NCBI GenBank assembly: GCA_964443745.1
Contig: CAYUEN010000014.1
Location: forward strand, 1 to 45,985
Direction: 5' to 3'
Length of the DNA: 45,985 bases
Source: CAYUEN01 sp964443745
Lineage (GTDB): Bacteria; Campylobacterota; Campylobacteria; Campylobacterales; QNZT01
The notes beneath the pieces are model-generated. The model saw only the letters and a list, made by a program, of their open reading frames with translations, was not told the DNA's origin and did not search any database. Position numbers and translations under genes: made by a program. How positions within the stretch are numbered: the stretch's first letter is position 1; each line of letters begins with the position of its first letter. Positions 1 through 9,400 of this stretch are shown here, piece after piece.

Positions 1-1
1 A

Positions 2-472
2 TATCTGGCGAATGATGCCGTCACAAAGATAGAAAAGATGATCGAAGAGGGGGCAAGCGCGAAACTGGCGGTGACTTGGCTTACGGTCGAGTTGCTAGGA
101 AGGCTCAAAGGCGGTATGACGATCGATACCTCTCCCGTGGACGCTGCCAAACTGGCGGCGATCGTCGGACGGATCGAAGATGGTACGATCAGCGGCAAAG
201 CGGCCAAAGAGGTGTTGGACTACCTCTTCGAACACGATGAAACGGTCGATGCGGTAATCGAAAAATTGGGACTGAAACAGGTAAGCGACGAGGGGGCGAT
301 TCTCGAGCTCGTCGAACAGATTCTCGCACAAAATAGCGATAAGGTCGAAGAATACAAAGCGGGCAAAGAAAAACTGTTCGGCTTTTTCGTCGGCCAGGTG
401 ATGAAAGCCAGCAAAGGGAGTGCGAATCCCGCTAAAGTCAATCAACTGCTGAAAGAGAAGCTCGGCAGTTAG
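2..472 (+). CDS. gatB: Asp/Glu-tRNA amidotransferase subunit B, C-terminal part
   Basis: The reading frame is open from the first bases of the window, so the 5' part of the gene lies outside it. The visible residues are the helical GatB/Yqey tail: the stretch around TWLTVELLGRL, the motif SGKAAKEVLDYLFE, and the ending NPAKVNQLLKEKL are typical of the end of GatB. In the GatCAB complex this tail contacts tRNA while the missing N-terminal domain binds ATP and substrate. The complex amidates Glu-tRNA(Gln) and Asp-tRNA(Asn) in bacteria without the full set of direct synthetases, which includes most Campylobacterota. The next gene starts five bases after the stop, so the two are probably cotranscribed. 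The family call is firm; only the truncation limits it. Confidence 0.9.
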   Translation, partial: YLANDAVTKIEKMIEEGASAKLAVTWLTVELLGRLKGGMTIDTSPVDAAKLAAIVGRIEDGTISGKAAKEVLDYLFEHDETVDAVIEKLGLKQVSDEGAILELVEQILAQNSDKVEEYKAGKEKLFGFFVGQVMKASKGSANPAKVNQLLKEKLGS

Positions 473-477
473 AATCG

Positions 478-2028
478 ATGTCCCTCAAACACGCTCTTTT
501 GAATCTCTGCTATCGACTGGCGGCATCGCCGCGATACAGAGAGATCAAAAAGAGTACCTATGAAATACTGGAGGATGAAACCTCCCACAAAAAACATCTT
601 TTCGACTATTTTATGATCTTTCTGGTGCTCTCGACCGTGTTGATACTGGTTTTGGAGATCAAGCACCGTTTGCCTCCCATCGTCTATCTGTATGAAAACA
701 TCGCCGTTGTCATCTTCATTGTGGAGTGGCTGGGGAGGCTCTGGGTCAGTTCGGATGCGCATGTAAGCATCATCGAAGAGCAGCAGCGCTACGAACTCGA
801 AGAGATCGAACCTTCGATCTGGATGTTGATCCGTCCGGCTCTCCGACAGAAAATGCGTTTCATATTTTCGCCGATGTCGATCATCGATCTGCTGGCGATC
901 CTGCCTTCTTACCGTCCGCTCAGGATATTGCGCTTTTTTCTCCTTTTTCGCCTTTTCAAGATATTTCGATACACCCAGAGTATCAATTTTCTGATGCGCG
1001 TTTTCGTAGAAAAACGGTTCGAATTTTTTACGCTGCTCGTTCTGTTTGCCTTCATGGTCTTTTTCGCGGCGACCGTGATATTCATTTTTGAAGGGGGCGG
1101 AGAAAACCCCAATGTAAACAATTTCTTCGATGCGATCTATTGGGCGGTCGTCACGATTACCACGGTGGGATTCGGCGATATCACTCCCCATACGCTCGAA
1201 GGGCGTTTCGTTACGATCTTTCTGATTGCCGGTGGTTTGGGCATCATCTCTTTCGTCACCTCGATCATCACCACATCGATGACCGAAAAGCTCAACGAAG
1301 TCAAGGCACACCATATGTTGCAGGAGACAGGAAAACTCAAACAGTTTCTGTTGATATGCGGTTACAGCAGAATGAGCGATGTTCTGGCCGAAAATCTGAT
1401 CCAGGAGGGGCAGAAATTTCTGATTCTCGATATCAGTGAGACGAAGATTGCCGACGCGGTGAAAAAACGGTATCTGGCTATGCAGGCCGATGCGACCGAT
1501 ATCGCGTTGTTGCGGGAGTTGCAGGTGGAGAAAAAGGTCAAAAAAGCGGTCGTAGCGACCCAAGACGATGCGATCAACGCTTCGATCATTCTCTCCCTCA
1601 AATCGATCAGTCCCCGGATCGAGATCTATGCCCGGGCCAATGAGCGCAAAAACAAACCCAAGCTCTATCTCGCCGGCGCGAAAGAGGTGATTTTTCCTTA
1701 TGAATCGGCCAGCATCGCCGCGATCGAGTATCTGGGAAAACCGGTGGCGTTCGATGCGATCGACAATATCCTTCTCGAACGTCACGATCCGGTCATCGAA
1801 GAGATCGAAATAGGCAAAAATATGAAGATATGCGGACAGAAACTCTCCCGGATCGGAATCAAAAAATACCATCTGAAAGTGATGGGTGTGATTCGGGGAA
1901 AAGAGAACCGAAAATTCTATTTCCATCCCAGAGCGGACCGGTTCACGCTCCAAGAACAAGATATTTTGCTCGTGATCGGTGATTTTGACGAGATCGCCTC
2001 TTTCAAATTGAAAATCTTTAAAGGATGA
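478..2028 (+). CDS. Voltage-sensor-type potassium channel with C-terminal RCK domain
   Basis: A 516-residue inner-membrane K+ channel. The selectivity filter is TTVGFGD (about 228-234), between pore helices at about 183-205 and 243-265. Earlier hydrophobic segments lie near 42-60, 68-90 and 133-145. A positively charged S4-like helix follows at about 148-164 (LRILRFFLLFRLFKIFR), so the membrane part resembles a six-helix Kv channel rather than a two-helix Kch. From about 288 there is a TrkA-N/RCK Rossmann domain, whose glycine motif is altered to GYSRMS, and from about 435 a TrkA-C domain. Such channels are gated by ligand binding to the RCK ring. Start: ATG five bases after gatB, with a weak ribosome site. 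The next gene encodes another RCK unit in the same frame, directly after this stop codon. Confidence 0.9.
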   Translation: MSLKHALLNLCYRLAASPRYREIKKSTYEILEDETSHKKHLFDYFMIFLVLSTVLILVLEIKHRLPPIVYLYENIAVVIFIVEWLGRLWVSSDAHVSIIEEQQRYELEEIEPSIWMLIRPALRQKMRFIFSPMSIIDLLAILPSYRPLRILRFFLLFRLFKIFRYTQSINFLMRVFVEKRFEFFTLLVLFAFMVFFAATVIFIFEGGGENPNVNNFFDAIYWAVVTITTVGFGDITPHTLEGRFVTIFLIAGGLGIISFVTSIITTSMTEKLNEVKAHHMLQETGKLKQFLLICGYSRMSDVLAENLIQEGQKFLILDISETKIADAVKKRYLAMQADATDIALLRELQVEKKVKKAVVATQDDAINASIILSLKSISPRIEIYARANERKNKPKLYLAGAKEVIFPYESASIAAIEYLGKPVAFDAIDNILLERHDPVIEEIEIGKNMKICGQKLSRIGIKKYHLKVMGVIRGKENRKFYFHPRADRFTLQEQDILLVIGDFDEIASFKLKIFKG

Positions 2029-2031
2029 GAT

Positions 2032-2733
2032 ATTAAAAAGGTAGTGATATTCGGATACTCCAAGATGGCGAGAGAGTTGGTACAACTGCTTGCCGAACGC
2101 CGTATAGAGATCAAAATCGCCGCTACGGATCCCTTGAAGGTCTACGATGCGAGGCAAGATGGATTCGATGCGGAAGTATTGGATCTTGGAGAAGACGCCA
2201 ATCTCAAAAAAGTTGGAATCGGCGGGGATGTGGATACGCTCTTTTGTGCGAGTGTCGATCATCATAAAAATCTCTTTGTCGCCCTCTCCGCACGCCATCT
2301 CGATTCGGATTTGAAGATAATCGCTACGGCGACGACGATCGAAGACGAAAAAAAGATGCTTCTTGCCGGAGCGAATCGGGTGATCAGCTCCCAGGAGATC
2401 GGCGGACACCGCGTCTATCGACTCATACGAAAGCCCACCGTCTTTGACGTGATGGATTCGATACTCTTCTCTTCGTCGGGATTGATGATAACGGAGGTGC
2501 AAATACCCAAAGGCTCCTATCTAGATGGCATCCCGTTCCAGCAAAACGATGTCGAAACACGTTTCGATCTACTCGTGATCGGGATCCAGCAGGCCGCTTC
2601 CGACGCGGGGTTTGAATACAACACACACAAAGTCTTTCGAAAAATCAAGGCCGGAGATATTCTCGTGGTGATCGGTTACAAAGAGGAGATCGAGGCGTTC
2701 GAAAAAGCGTTGAAAACGGAAAAAGAGGAGTGA
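2032..2733 (+). CDS. Stand-alone RCK (TrkA-N/TrkA-C) regulatory protein, probable ATT start
   Basis: A soluble protein of about 233 residues with a TrkA-N Rossmann fold (KKVVIFGYSKMAREL) and a TrkA-C domain in its last 80 residues. There is no membrane segment, so it probably completes the gating ring of the channel encoded just upstream. The nearest usual start is GTG at 2044, but that removes the first residues of the first beta strand. An ATT at 2032 gives the normal N-terminus (M)KKVVIFGY and sits six bases after AAAGGA (2020-2025). I therefore prefer ATT, a rare start best known from infC. The frame is identical to that of the channel gene, with one TGA between them (2026-2028), so low-level readthrough would give a fused tandem-RCK channel. 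As in the channel, the NAD-binding glycines are partly lost (GYSKMA). Confidence 0.8.
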   Translation: MKKVVIFGYSKMARELVQLLAERRIEIKIAATDPLKVYDARQDGFDAEVLDLGEDANLKKVGIGGDVDTLFCASVDHHKNLFVALSARHLDSDLKIIATATTIEDEKKMLLAGANRVISSQEIGGHRVYRLIRKPTVFDVMDSILFSSSGLMITEVQIPKGSYLDGIPFQQNDVETRFDLLVIGIQQAASDAGFEYNTHKVFRKIKAGDILVVIGYKEEIEAFEKALKTEKEE

Positions 2734-2738
2734 TCGAA

Positions 2739-3632
2739 ATGAAAATAGGCGTCATAGGGGCGGGTAAGTGGGGTACGGCTCTCCATTTTGCCCTAAGCGA
2801 AAATCCTTCGAACGAAGTCTACATCACCTCCAGGCATCCTCGCGATATTACCCGTTTCGTTTCGCTTGATCGGATACTGGAGATGGAGTATCTTGTTTTC
2901 GTGATCGCCGCTCAGCAGGCAAGAGGCTGGCTTGAAGAGCATTTCGTCGATAGAGGACAAAAGATTTTGATCGCCTCCAAAGGGATCGAAGCTTCGAGCG
3001 GGAAATTTCTAAACGAAGTTTTCGCCGACTTTATCCCTCAAAACAGACTCGCCTTTCTCTCCGGCCCCTCTTTCGCGGCGGAAGTGATGCGGGGACTTCC
3101 CTGTGCGCTGGTGGTGAGTGCCCAGGATCGGGAGCTGGCCGAAAAATATGCGGATGCGTTTCCGGAGTGGATCAAGGCCTACGTCTCCGACGACGTGATA
3201 GGGGCGGAGGTGTGCGGCGCTTACAAAAACGTCATCGCGATCGCGAGCGGTATCTGCGACGGATTGCAACTGGGCAACAACGCCCGCGCTAGCCTGATCT
3301 CCAGAGGATTGGTGGAGATGGACCGTTTCGGGAGGGTTTTCGGTGCGCAGGATCGTACTTTTTTGGGGCTCAGCGGTGCGGGTGATCTCTTTTTGACCGC
3401 CTCGAGCAGGCTTTCTAGAAACTATCGTGTCGGGATGGGGCTGGCGGAAGGGAAGCCTCTGGAGACGATTCTCGAAGAGCTCGGAGAGGTCGCCGAAGGG
3501 GTGCTTACCACCGAAGCGGTGCGCAAAATCGCGACGGAGCGAAATATCTATACGCCGATCGCGACGGAAGTCTACCGTATCTTGCATGGGAAAGATCCCC
3601 GTCTCTCTCTCAAAGATCTGCTTTCAAGCTAA
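2739..3632 (+). CDS. gpsA: Glycerol-3-phosphate dehydrogenase [NAD(P)+]
   Basis: The enzyme reduces dihydroxyacetone phosphate to sn-glycerol 3-phosphate in the cytoplasm, supplying phospholipid synthesis. Visible features are the N-terminal dinucleotide site GAGKWG (7-12), the FLSGPSFAAEV segment, the catalytic-lysine region GAYKNVIAIASG, and the C-terminal substrate-binding stretch GLSGAGDLFLT. Its length of 297 residues is normal. A GTG at 2730 also opens the frame, but it lies inside the ribosome site AGAGGAG (2724-2730). The ATG at 2739, eight bases downstream and starting MKIGVIGAG, is the better start. The gene follows the RCK gene by six bases. sn-Glycerol 3-phosphate would also feed the TagD-like enzyme of the polysaccharide locus, which is inference. 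Confidence 0.95.
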   Translation: MKIGVIGAGKWGTALHFALSENPSNEVYITSRHPRDITRFVSLDRILEMEYLVFVIAAQQARGWLEEHFVDRGQKILIASKGIEASSGKFLNEVFADFIPQNRLAFLSGPSFAAEVMRGLPCALVVSAQDRELAEKYADAFPEWIKAYVSDDVIGAEVCGAYKNVIAIASGICDGLQLGNNARASLISRGLVEMDRFGRVFGAQDRTFLGLSGAGDLFLTASSRLSRNYRVGMGLAEGKPLETILEELGEVAEGVLTTEAVRKIATERNIYTPIATEVYRILHGKDPRLSLKDLLSS

Positions 3633-3729
3633 TTTTGGGTATCATCCCGCCCAGAGGGGAGTCGCCGATTCGGATCCGGGTCGCTTTCAGTCCCCCAAAT
3701 CCGGTCGCAAGGACCACCAAAGAGAGTAA

Positions 3730-5169
3730 ATGAACTTCAAAGATTTCAATTTCAAACCCAGACTCTATCGGGCGATAGAGGAGGCGGGTTTCAAGGAGCC
3801 AAGCCCCATCCAGAAAGAGGCGATACCAATCGTCCTGGAGGGCAAGGATATCGTCGCCCAGGCGCATACCGGTACGGGAAAAACCGCCGCGTTCGGTCTG
3901 CCGATTCTCAATATGCTGGATCTTGACGGCAGCGTCGAAGCGCTGATCATCGTTCCCACCCGTGAGCTCGCGACACAGGTGAGTGACGAGATATTCCGTT
4001 TCGGTAGATTTCTGGGAATCAATACCGCTACCGTCTATGGCGGCAGCTCCTACCACAGACAAATCAAGCACATCGCCAACTCCGCCGTCGTCGTCGCGAC
4101 GCCGGGGAGGCTGCTCGATCTGCTTTCCGGCGGAAAAATCGATATCAATCCGCGATTCGTCGTCCTGGACGAGGCGGACGAAATGCTCGATATGGGATTC
4201 TTGGACGATATCAAAAAGATTTTCACCTATCTGCCAAGTTCCCGTCAGACGCTGATGTTTTCGGCGACGATGCCGGGGGAGATCAAGGATCTTGCCCGAA
4301 CGATTCTGTACGAGCCCGAATTTGTGACGATCACCCAAAAAGAGGTGACGAACGAAAATATCAAGCAGTACTACTATGTCGTCTCCGAAAAAGAGCGTGA
4401 TGATGCCTTGCTGCGGCTGTTGGATTATAAAAATCCCGCCAAGTCGATCATCTTCTGCCGTACCAAAAAAGAGGTCGACCGCCTGAGTATGTTTCTCGTC
4501 TCTCAGGGGTTCTCCGCCAGAGGACTGCATGGGGATATGGAGCAAAGAGAGCGCGAGGAGGTGATCAAGAGTTTCAAAAAAGGATCACTCGAGACATTGA
4601 TCGCGACGGACGTTGCGGCAAGAGGGCTCGATGTCAGCGATGTCACCCATGTTTTCAACTACCATATTCCGTTCGACAGTGAAAGCTACGTTCATAGAAT
4701 CGGACGAACGGGACGGGCCGGCAAGGAGGGGCTGGCGATCACAATCGTTACGCCCCATGAGTTCAACGCCCTCAAAAAGATCCAGAAAAACGTCGGTTCG
4801 AAACTCGAGACGAGGGTGATTCCGACGATAGCGGATCTGCAGATGAAGCAAAAAGATCAGCTGCTTGAGCGAATTAGAAACGAAAAGGTGAGCCAGCTTG
4901 CAAGAGAACTCGTCGGTGCGCTTCAAAAGGAGTTCGTGGATGAGGATATCGCCCTCAAGCTCGCCTCCATCCTCTACAAATCGAGCGACATCAAGGGTTC
5001 TGATAAAATCGGAATGAGTTTTTCGGAAGTGAGTCGTCTCTTGGATCGTTTCGAAGAGGAGAGACGAACAGGCAAAGGTGGCCGAAACAGAGGCCGAAAC
5101 CCACGTGGACGCGGCAGCAGACACAGTGGTAGAAAAACCAGAGAGAAATCACGAAAAAAAGAGAGATAG
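3730..5169 (+). CDS. DEAD-box ATP-dependent RNA helicase
   Basis: A 479-residue cytoplasmic helicase of the DeaD/RhlE/CshA group, acting in RNA remodelling, mRNA decay or ribosome assembly. All core motifs are present in order: Q motif (SPIQKEAIPI), Walker A AHTGTGKT (45-52), PTRELA, ATPGRLLD, the DEAD box in VLDEADEML, SAT in MFSATMP, then TDVAARGLD and HRIGRTGRAG in the second RecA domain. The last 35 residues are a basic, Gly/Arg/Lys-rich tail, probably for RNA binding. The 97-base leader after gpsA contains a TATCAT (3640-3645) that could be a -10 box, so the gene may have its own promoter. The exact subfamily cannot be fixed from motifs, so no symbol is given. Confidence 0.93.
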   Translation: MNFKDFNFKPRLYRAIEEAGFKEPSPIQKEAIPIVLEGKDIVAQAHTGTGKTAAFGLPILNMLDLDGSVEALIIVPTRELATQVSDEIFRFGRFLGINTATVYGGSSYHRQIKHIANSAVVVATPGRLLDLLSGGKIDINPRFVVLDEADEMLDMGFLDDIKKIFTYLPSSRQTLMFSATMPGEIKDLARTILYEPEFVTITQKEVTNENIKQYYYVVSEKERDDALLRLLDYKNPAKSIIFCRTKKEVDRLSMFLVSQGFSARGLHGDMEQREREEVIKSFKKGSLETLIATDVAARGLDVSDVTHVFNYHIPFDSESYVHRIGRTGRAGKEGLAITIVTPHEFNALKKIQKNVGSKLETRVIPTIADLQMKQKDQLLERIRNEKVSQLARELVGALQKEFVDEDIALKLASILYKSSDIKGSDKIGMSFSEVSRLLDRFEEERRTGKGGRNRGRNPRGRGSRHSGRKTREKSRKKER

Positions 5170-5177
5170 GAGAAGCT

Positions 5178-6383
5178 ATGGCAATCAATCAAATCGAAAG
5201 CAAAGAAGCGTTCGCCGATTTCGTGGCGGAGGCAAAAGAGATGAAAGGGTATCGCGATCCGATCGCCTTCGGTATCGCGAGAGTCGATCGCGGACAGAAA
5301 AACAGTGAAAAGATTCTACAGGCGACCTATCCGACGATCAACTGGAAAGAGAATTACGGAAGTGCGGCGGTTTTCATCGCGGCACTCAGACATAGCGGGG
5401 TCGATGTCGACTTTGGTGGGAGCGAATTCGTCGCGCCTTTGAGCCGTGAATTCGTGGCCAATGCCAAGCGTGCCTTTACACCTTACTTGGAAGAGGCGAC
5501 CGGCGAAGCACACAAAAACGTGCAGGTAATCAAACTTCTCAGCGAGATTCTGGAAGGTCCCGCCGTACCGGAGAGTGATTACAAAGTGGTCTTTCTTTTC
5601 GAAGATATGCCCCCCCAAAGTGTCGAGGCGGTCTATCTGAAGCTCTATGCACTCTCTTTGGCCAAGGTACCGCTTCGCGGTCTGAATCTAAACGGTGCGT
5701 TCGGTGTTTTGGAAAATGTGGCCTGGAGCGGTAACATGCCGATCGAACTGGAGTGGCTGAGGGAAGAGGAGATGACTCTCAAACTAGACGGTATGTATCC
5801 CTCCATCGATGCGGTGGACAAATTCCCTCGATATCTGCAGCATATCATCCCCGCCGACAACACGCGGATTCTGGATGCTTCCAAAGTACGGATGGGGGCG
5901 CAGCTGGCACCGGGTACGACCGTGATGCCGGGAGCAAGCTATATCAATTTCAATGCCGGCACCACGGGACCGGTTATGGTGGAGGGGCGTATCAGCTCTT
6001 CGGCCGTCGTCGGCAGCGGCTCGGACGTAGGGGGCGGAGCGAGTATTCTGGGTGTACTCAGTGGAACGGACGGCAATCCGATCACGATCGGAGAGAATAC
6101 GCTGTTGGGCGCCAATTCGGTCACGGGTATACCGCTTGGAGACGGCTGCATCGTCGATGCCGGCGTGGCGATACTGGCGGGGACGAAAGTCCATATCGCG
6201 CCCGAGGAGCTCGTGAAAATCAAAGAAGCCAATCCAGACGCCGACCTGCCCGAAAAGAGCTTTTTCAAAGGGGCGGAGCTCGCCGGACTCAACGGTATCC
6301 ATTTCAGACAGGACAGCACCACAGGTGAAATCCGTGCGCTGCGCAGCACCAGAGAGGTAAAACTCAACGAAGAGTTGCACTGA
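5178..6383 (+). CDS. dapD: Tetrahydrodipicolinate N-succinyltransferase, long Campylobacterota type
   Basis: This enzyme succinylates 2,3,4,5-tetrahydropyridine-2,6-dicarboxylate with succinyl-CoA in the succinylase branch of lysine and meso-diaminopimelate synthesis. The protein has 401 residues, longer than the roughly 275-residue enterobacterial DapD. It has a large N-terminal alpha/beta part (1 to about 230) and a left-handed beta-helix at about 236-350, seen as hexapeptide repeats including PGTTVMPGASYINFNAG, SSAVVGSGSDVGGGAS and ITIGENTLLGANSVTG. The start ATG is preceded by AGGAGAAG. The gene begins eight bases after the helicase stop, so it is probably cotranscribed with it, and it ends in a strong hairpin terminator. 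Confidence 0.92.
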   Translation: MAINQIESKEAFADFVAEAKEMKGYRDPIAFGIARVDRGQKNSEKILQATYPTINWKENYGSAAVFIAALRHSGVDVDFGGSEFVAPLSREFVANAKRAFTPYLEEATGEAHKNVQVIKLLSEILEGPAVPESDYKVVFLFEDMPPQSVEAVYLKLYALSLAKVPLRGLNLNGAFGVLENVAWSGNMPIELEWLREEEMTLKLDGMYPSIDAVDKFPRYLQHIIPADNTRILDASKVRMGAQLAPGTTVMPGASYINFNAGTTGPVMVEGRISSSAVVGSGSDVGGGASILGVLSGTDGNPITIGENTLLGANSVTGIPLGDGCIVDAGVAILAGTKVHIAPEELVKIKEANPDADLPEKSFFKGAELAGLNGIHFRQDSTTGEIRALRSTREVKLNEELH

Positions 6384-6390
6384 CCCGGAG

Positions 6391-6411
6391 TCCGCCTACC
6401 GGCGGATTTTT
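6391..6411 (+). terminator. Intrinsic terminator after dapD
   Basis: TCCGCC and GGCGGA form a perfect six-pair stem around a TACC loop and are followed directly by five T residues. The hairpin begins eight bases after the dapD stop. Outer bases ACCC and GGGT could extend the pairing across an internal bulge. It separates dapD from the large surface protein gene. Confidence 0.8.
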
Positions 6412-6474
6412 GGGTTAAATTTTTTTCTCCTTTGGACGATACTACTGTAGCCAATTTTTCGATAAGGCGACAGT

Positions 6475-9400
6475 ATGTCCAAAACCATTCCGATTCTCGT
6501 TCTTTTTGTCATCTCTCTCTATGGGTATCGTATCGAAGGTCACCTTTTCGACAATACGGACGAAACCCGACTTCAGGGTGTAACGGTCAAACTCTATAAA
6601 GACGCCAATGCCGACGCTTTGCCGGATGATGGAGATACTTTCATCTCTTCCACGGTAAGTGATGAAAATGGAACTTTTCTTTTCGACGAACAAAACGGTA
6701 CCTATTTCCTGGTCGTCGATTCCAGAACGATCGAAGGTTATCCCCAGATCTGGATGGAACAGACCTTTGCTCCCGCAGGGGGATGGTGTGACGATGGAAG
6801 TGGAGTCACTCACGAACTGAGTGTCGCATCTTTCTGTTATGGTGGGCGAAGGGGCGGGGTTTTGGATGACGCCTCCGCGATTTCTACAAGCGAACATATC
6901 GCTACGGTAGAAATCGATGGTAAAGACGTAACCGGCCTCTACTTCGGTTTTAGTCCAAACATCGTCACTCATACAGCTGATGGGGGGCAGGGGACATTCA
7001 GGCAGTTCATCCAAAATGCGAATGCTATCAGTGGGCCGAACGAAATGCGCTTCATACCGATGGTGAAGCCAAATTCCGGTGATTGGTGGACGGTAGAGTT
7101 GCAAAATCCTCTTCCGGTGTTCACCGATGCGGGAACGATCGTCGACGGTACCGCCTACTACAGTGATGGAACGATCAGAGACGAAAACAGTGGTTTTTCT
7201 GGACATGGTGGAGAGGCGGTAGGAACGGGTATGGATGCACTGGAAGGGAGTGGGGATGAAGCCACACTTCCCTATTTCGCCAATCCGGAACTTGAAATAG
7301 ATATGAACGACCACTTCAATACGGCTTTGGATGCTATAGGATATGTACCGGCATACGATAATAACGCTTCCGGTGTTTTCGTGATCGATGCGGATGGCAT
7401 CACGATACGGCATATCGCACTCAAAGATGCCGCATATGCCAACGATGAAACGACACCGGATATCTATACGGCCATTTTGATCAAAAGTGGAACGAACGTG
7501 CTGGTTTCGGAGAACTTCATAGGCTGTGGAGCGGATGGGAGCGAGCCTCCAGCCGGGGAGCATCTCAAAAACGGCATACTCCAACTCAACGCGTCGATTT
7601 CGGCGATTATGAAAAATTTCGTTTCGTATACGCTCTTTACCGGTATCTGGGCGGCGGACAACACCTTTATCTATAAAAACGATCTCTACAAAGCGGCATC
7701 GTTACCTACAGGTGACGCGATCACGACGGAGTTGAGTAGTGGGTTTCAGATCCGGATCGAAAACAACCGGATCGAAGGGGCTTCCGGATACGGTATCGAT
7801 AGCTTCAATTCTCCGAGTGTTGTGACGATCCTGGAAAACACACTGATCGCGAATGGCCAGGATGCTACCGAAGCCAACAAAAACGAACGTGGGGGAATCC
7901 GAATTTTCGGATTCGACAATGTGGTTTCACACAATGTCATACACGACCACCCCGGTAACGCCCTGGTCGTGACCGGAGGGAAAGCCGGCAATCTCCTCAC
8001 CCAAAACGCTATCTATCGCAATGGAGGGATGGCGATCGATCTTGATCTGGGATCGAGCGATTACAATGGTGACGGTATCACGCCAAATGACGGACAAATC
8101 GATGCAAACACATCCAATATGGGAATGGATACACCGGTTTTCACCTCAGCCACGTATGATGGTGGAATTCTCCACCTTTCCGGATATGTGGGAAGTACAG
8201 CCAATCAGTCACTTTTTGCTGATGCCACCGTAGAAATCTTCAAAGTGGAATCGGATGGGGAGAGTCATGGAGAGGGTAGATGGTACCTGGGCAGCTGTCT
8301 TTCCGATTCGGATGGAAATTTCGACTGTAACATCACGACAGACCTCGTCGCCGAAAACGATCAGGTCGCCGCCACCGCGACGGATATTTCCAACAACACT
8401 TCCGAATTTGGTCCCAATCAGATCGTTACGCTTTCCGTTCCGAGCGTTTCCGAATGTCTCGCCACTTTTCCCGCTGCGCTTAGCTCGACCGCCGATACGA
8501 TCGATATCGATACGGGCGTACGTGTCTACAACACGACGGACAATACGCTCATCACGCAGATACTGACTACCGGTCCCGATGCGCTCTGTGACGGAGATGG
8601 ATGTCTTAAAAGTGATACCCTCGCCGGAAAGTACAGTTTCACGGTCGATACGGGCAACGGTACCGACGGCGCGATCACCAGGTCCGGCGATCGGGTCGAT
8701 ATCAACGAAAGCGGGGAATTCAGCTCCATCGACGGTGATAGCGGTGCGACTTTCACTATTCGTGGAGATATGACGATCAAAACCCAACAGGAATTTAGCC
8801 TCGCTTCCAGATCGACACTCAATATAGATGGAAACGTGACGATCCATGCGGACCGTTTTTTGATGGGAACAGACTGCACGATCAATGTCGAAAGTGGTTC
8901 GCTGACGGTCTATACCAACTACGCTTCGCTGAACCATTCGGCTGCGAATAGTCTTGTCGAGCGAAGCGAAGAATTCATCATCTTTTCCAAAGGCAGGATC
9001 GACATAGGAACGAAAGGAGAGCTTAGGGGACTCTTCTACAGCGAAGATCTGGTATATGTGAAACAGGGGAATACGATTAGCGGCGCCCTGACCGGCAAAT
9101 CGATAGATGTCGACCCTCAGGCGGTGATCACCTACGATCAGCCGGCCGTATCCCGCTACTGCGGCGATACGGGCAAACCGATTCTCTCGATTGCGGACAG
9201 CCAGATTACGGAAGGAAACAGCGGTACGAAAGAGATACGTTTCACGATTTCATCGGATCGCATACTTTCCGGGGATGTGACGATCGACTGCAGTACAGGA
9301 GACGGTAGCGCGACGACGGCGGATAGCGACTATAGGGGATTCAAAAAACTTCGTGTCACCTTGTCCGGTGGTAGCGACAGTGTGACGGTATCCGTACCTG

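Noticed and set aside
469..2502. 677-codon open frame on the minus strand
   Set aside because: It is antisense to the K+ channel and RCK genes, whose motifs are unmistakable. The product is low-complexity, rich in Arg/Asp/His/Phe, with no family signature; it arises from GAT/ATC/TCG-rich codons on the plus strand.
3633..3729. Structured leader or riboswitch before the DEAD-box gene
   Set aside because: GGGGA and TCCCC can pair at a distance and CGGATCCG is palindromic, but the remaining stem does not close, so it is not convincing.
6442..7584. 380-codon minus-strand open frame opposite the start of the giant surface gene
   Set aside because: It covers the terminator-to-signal-peptide region of the plus gene and has no signal or domain of its own.
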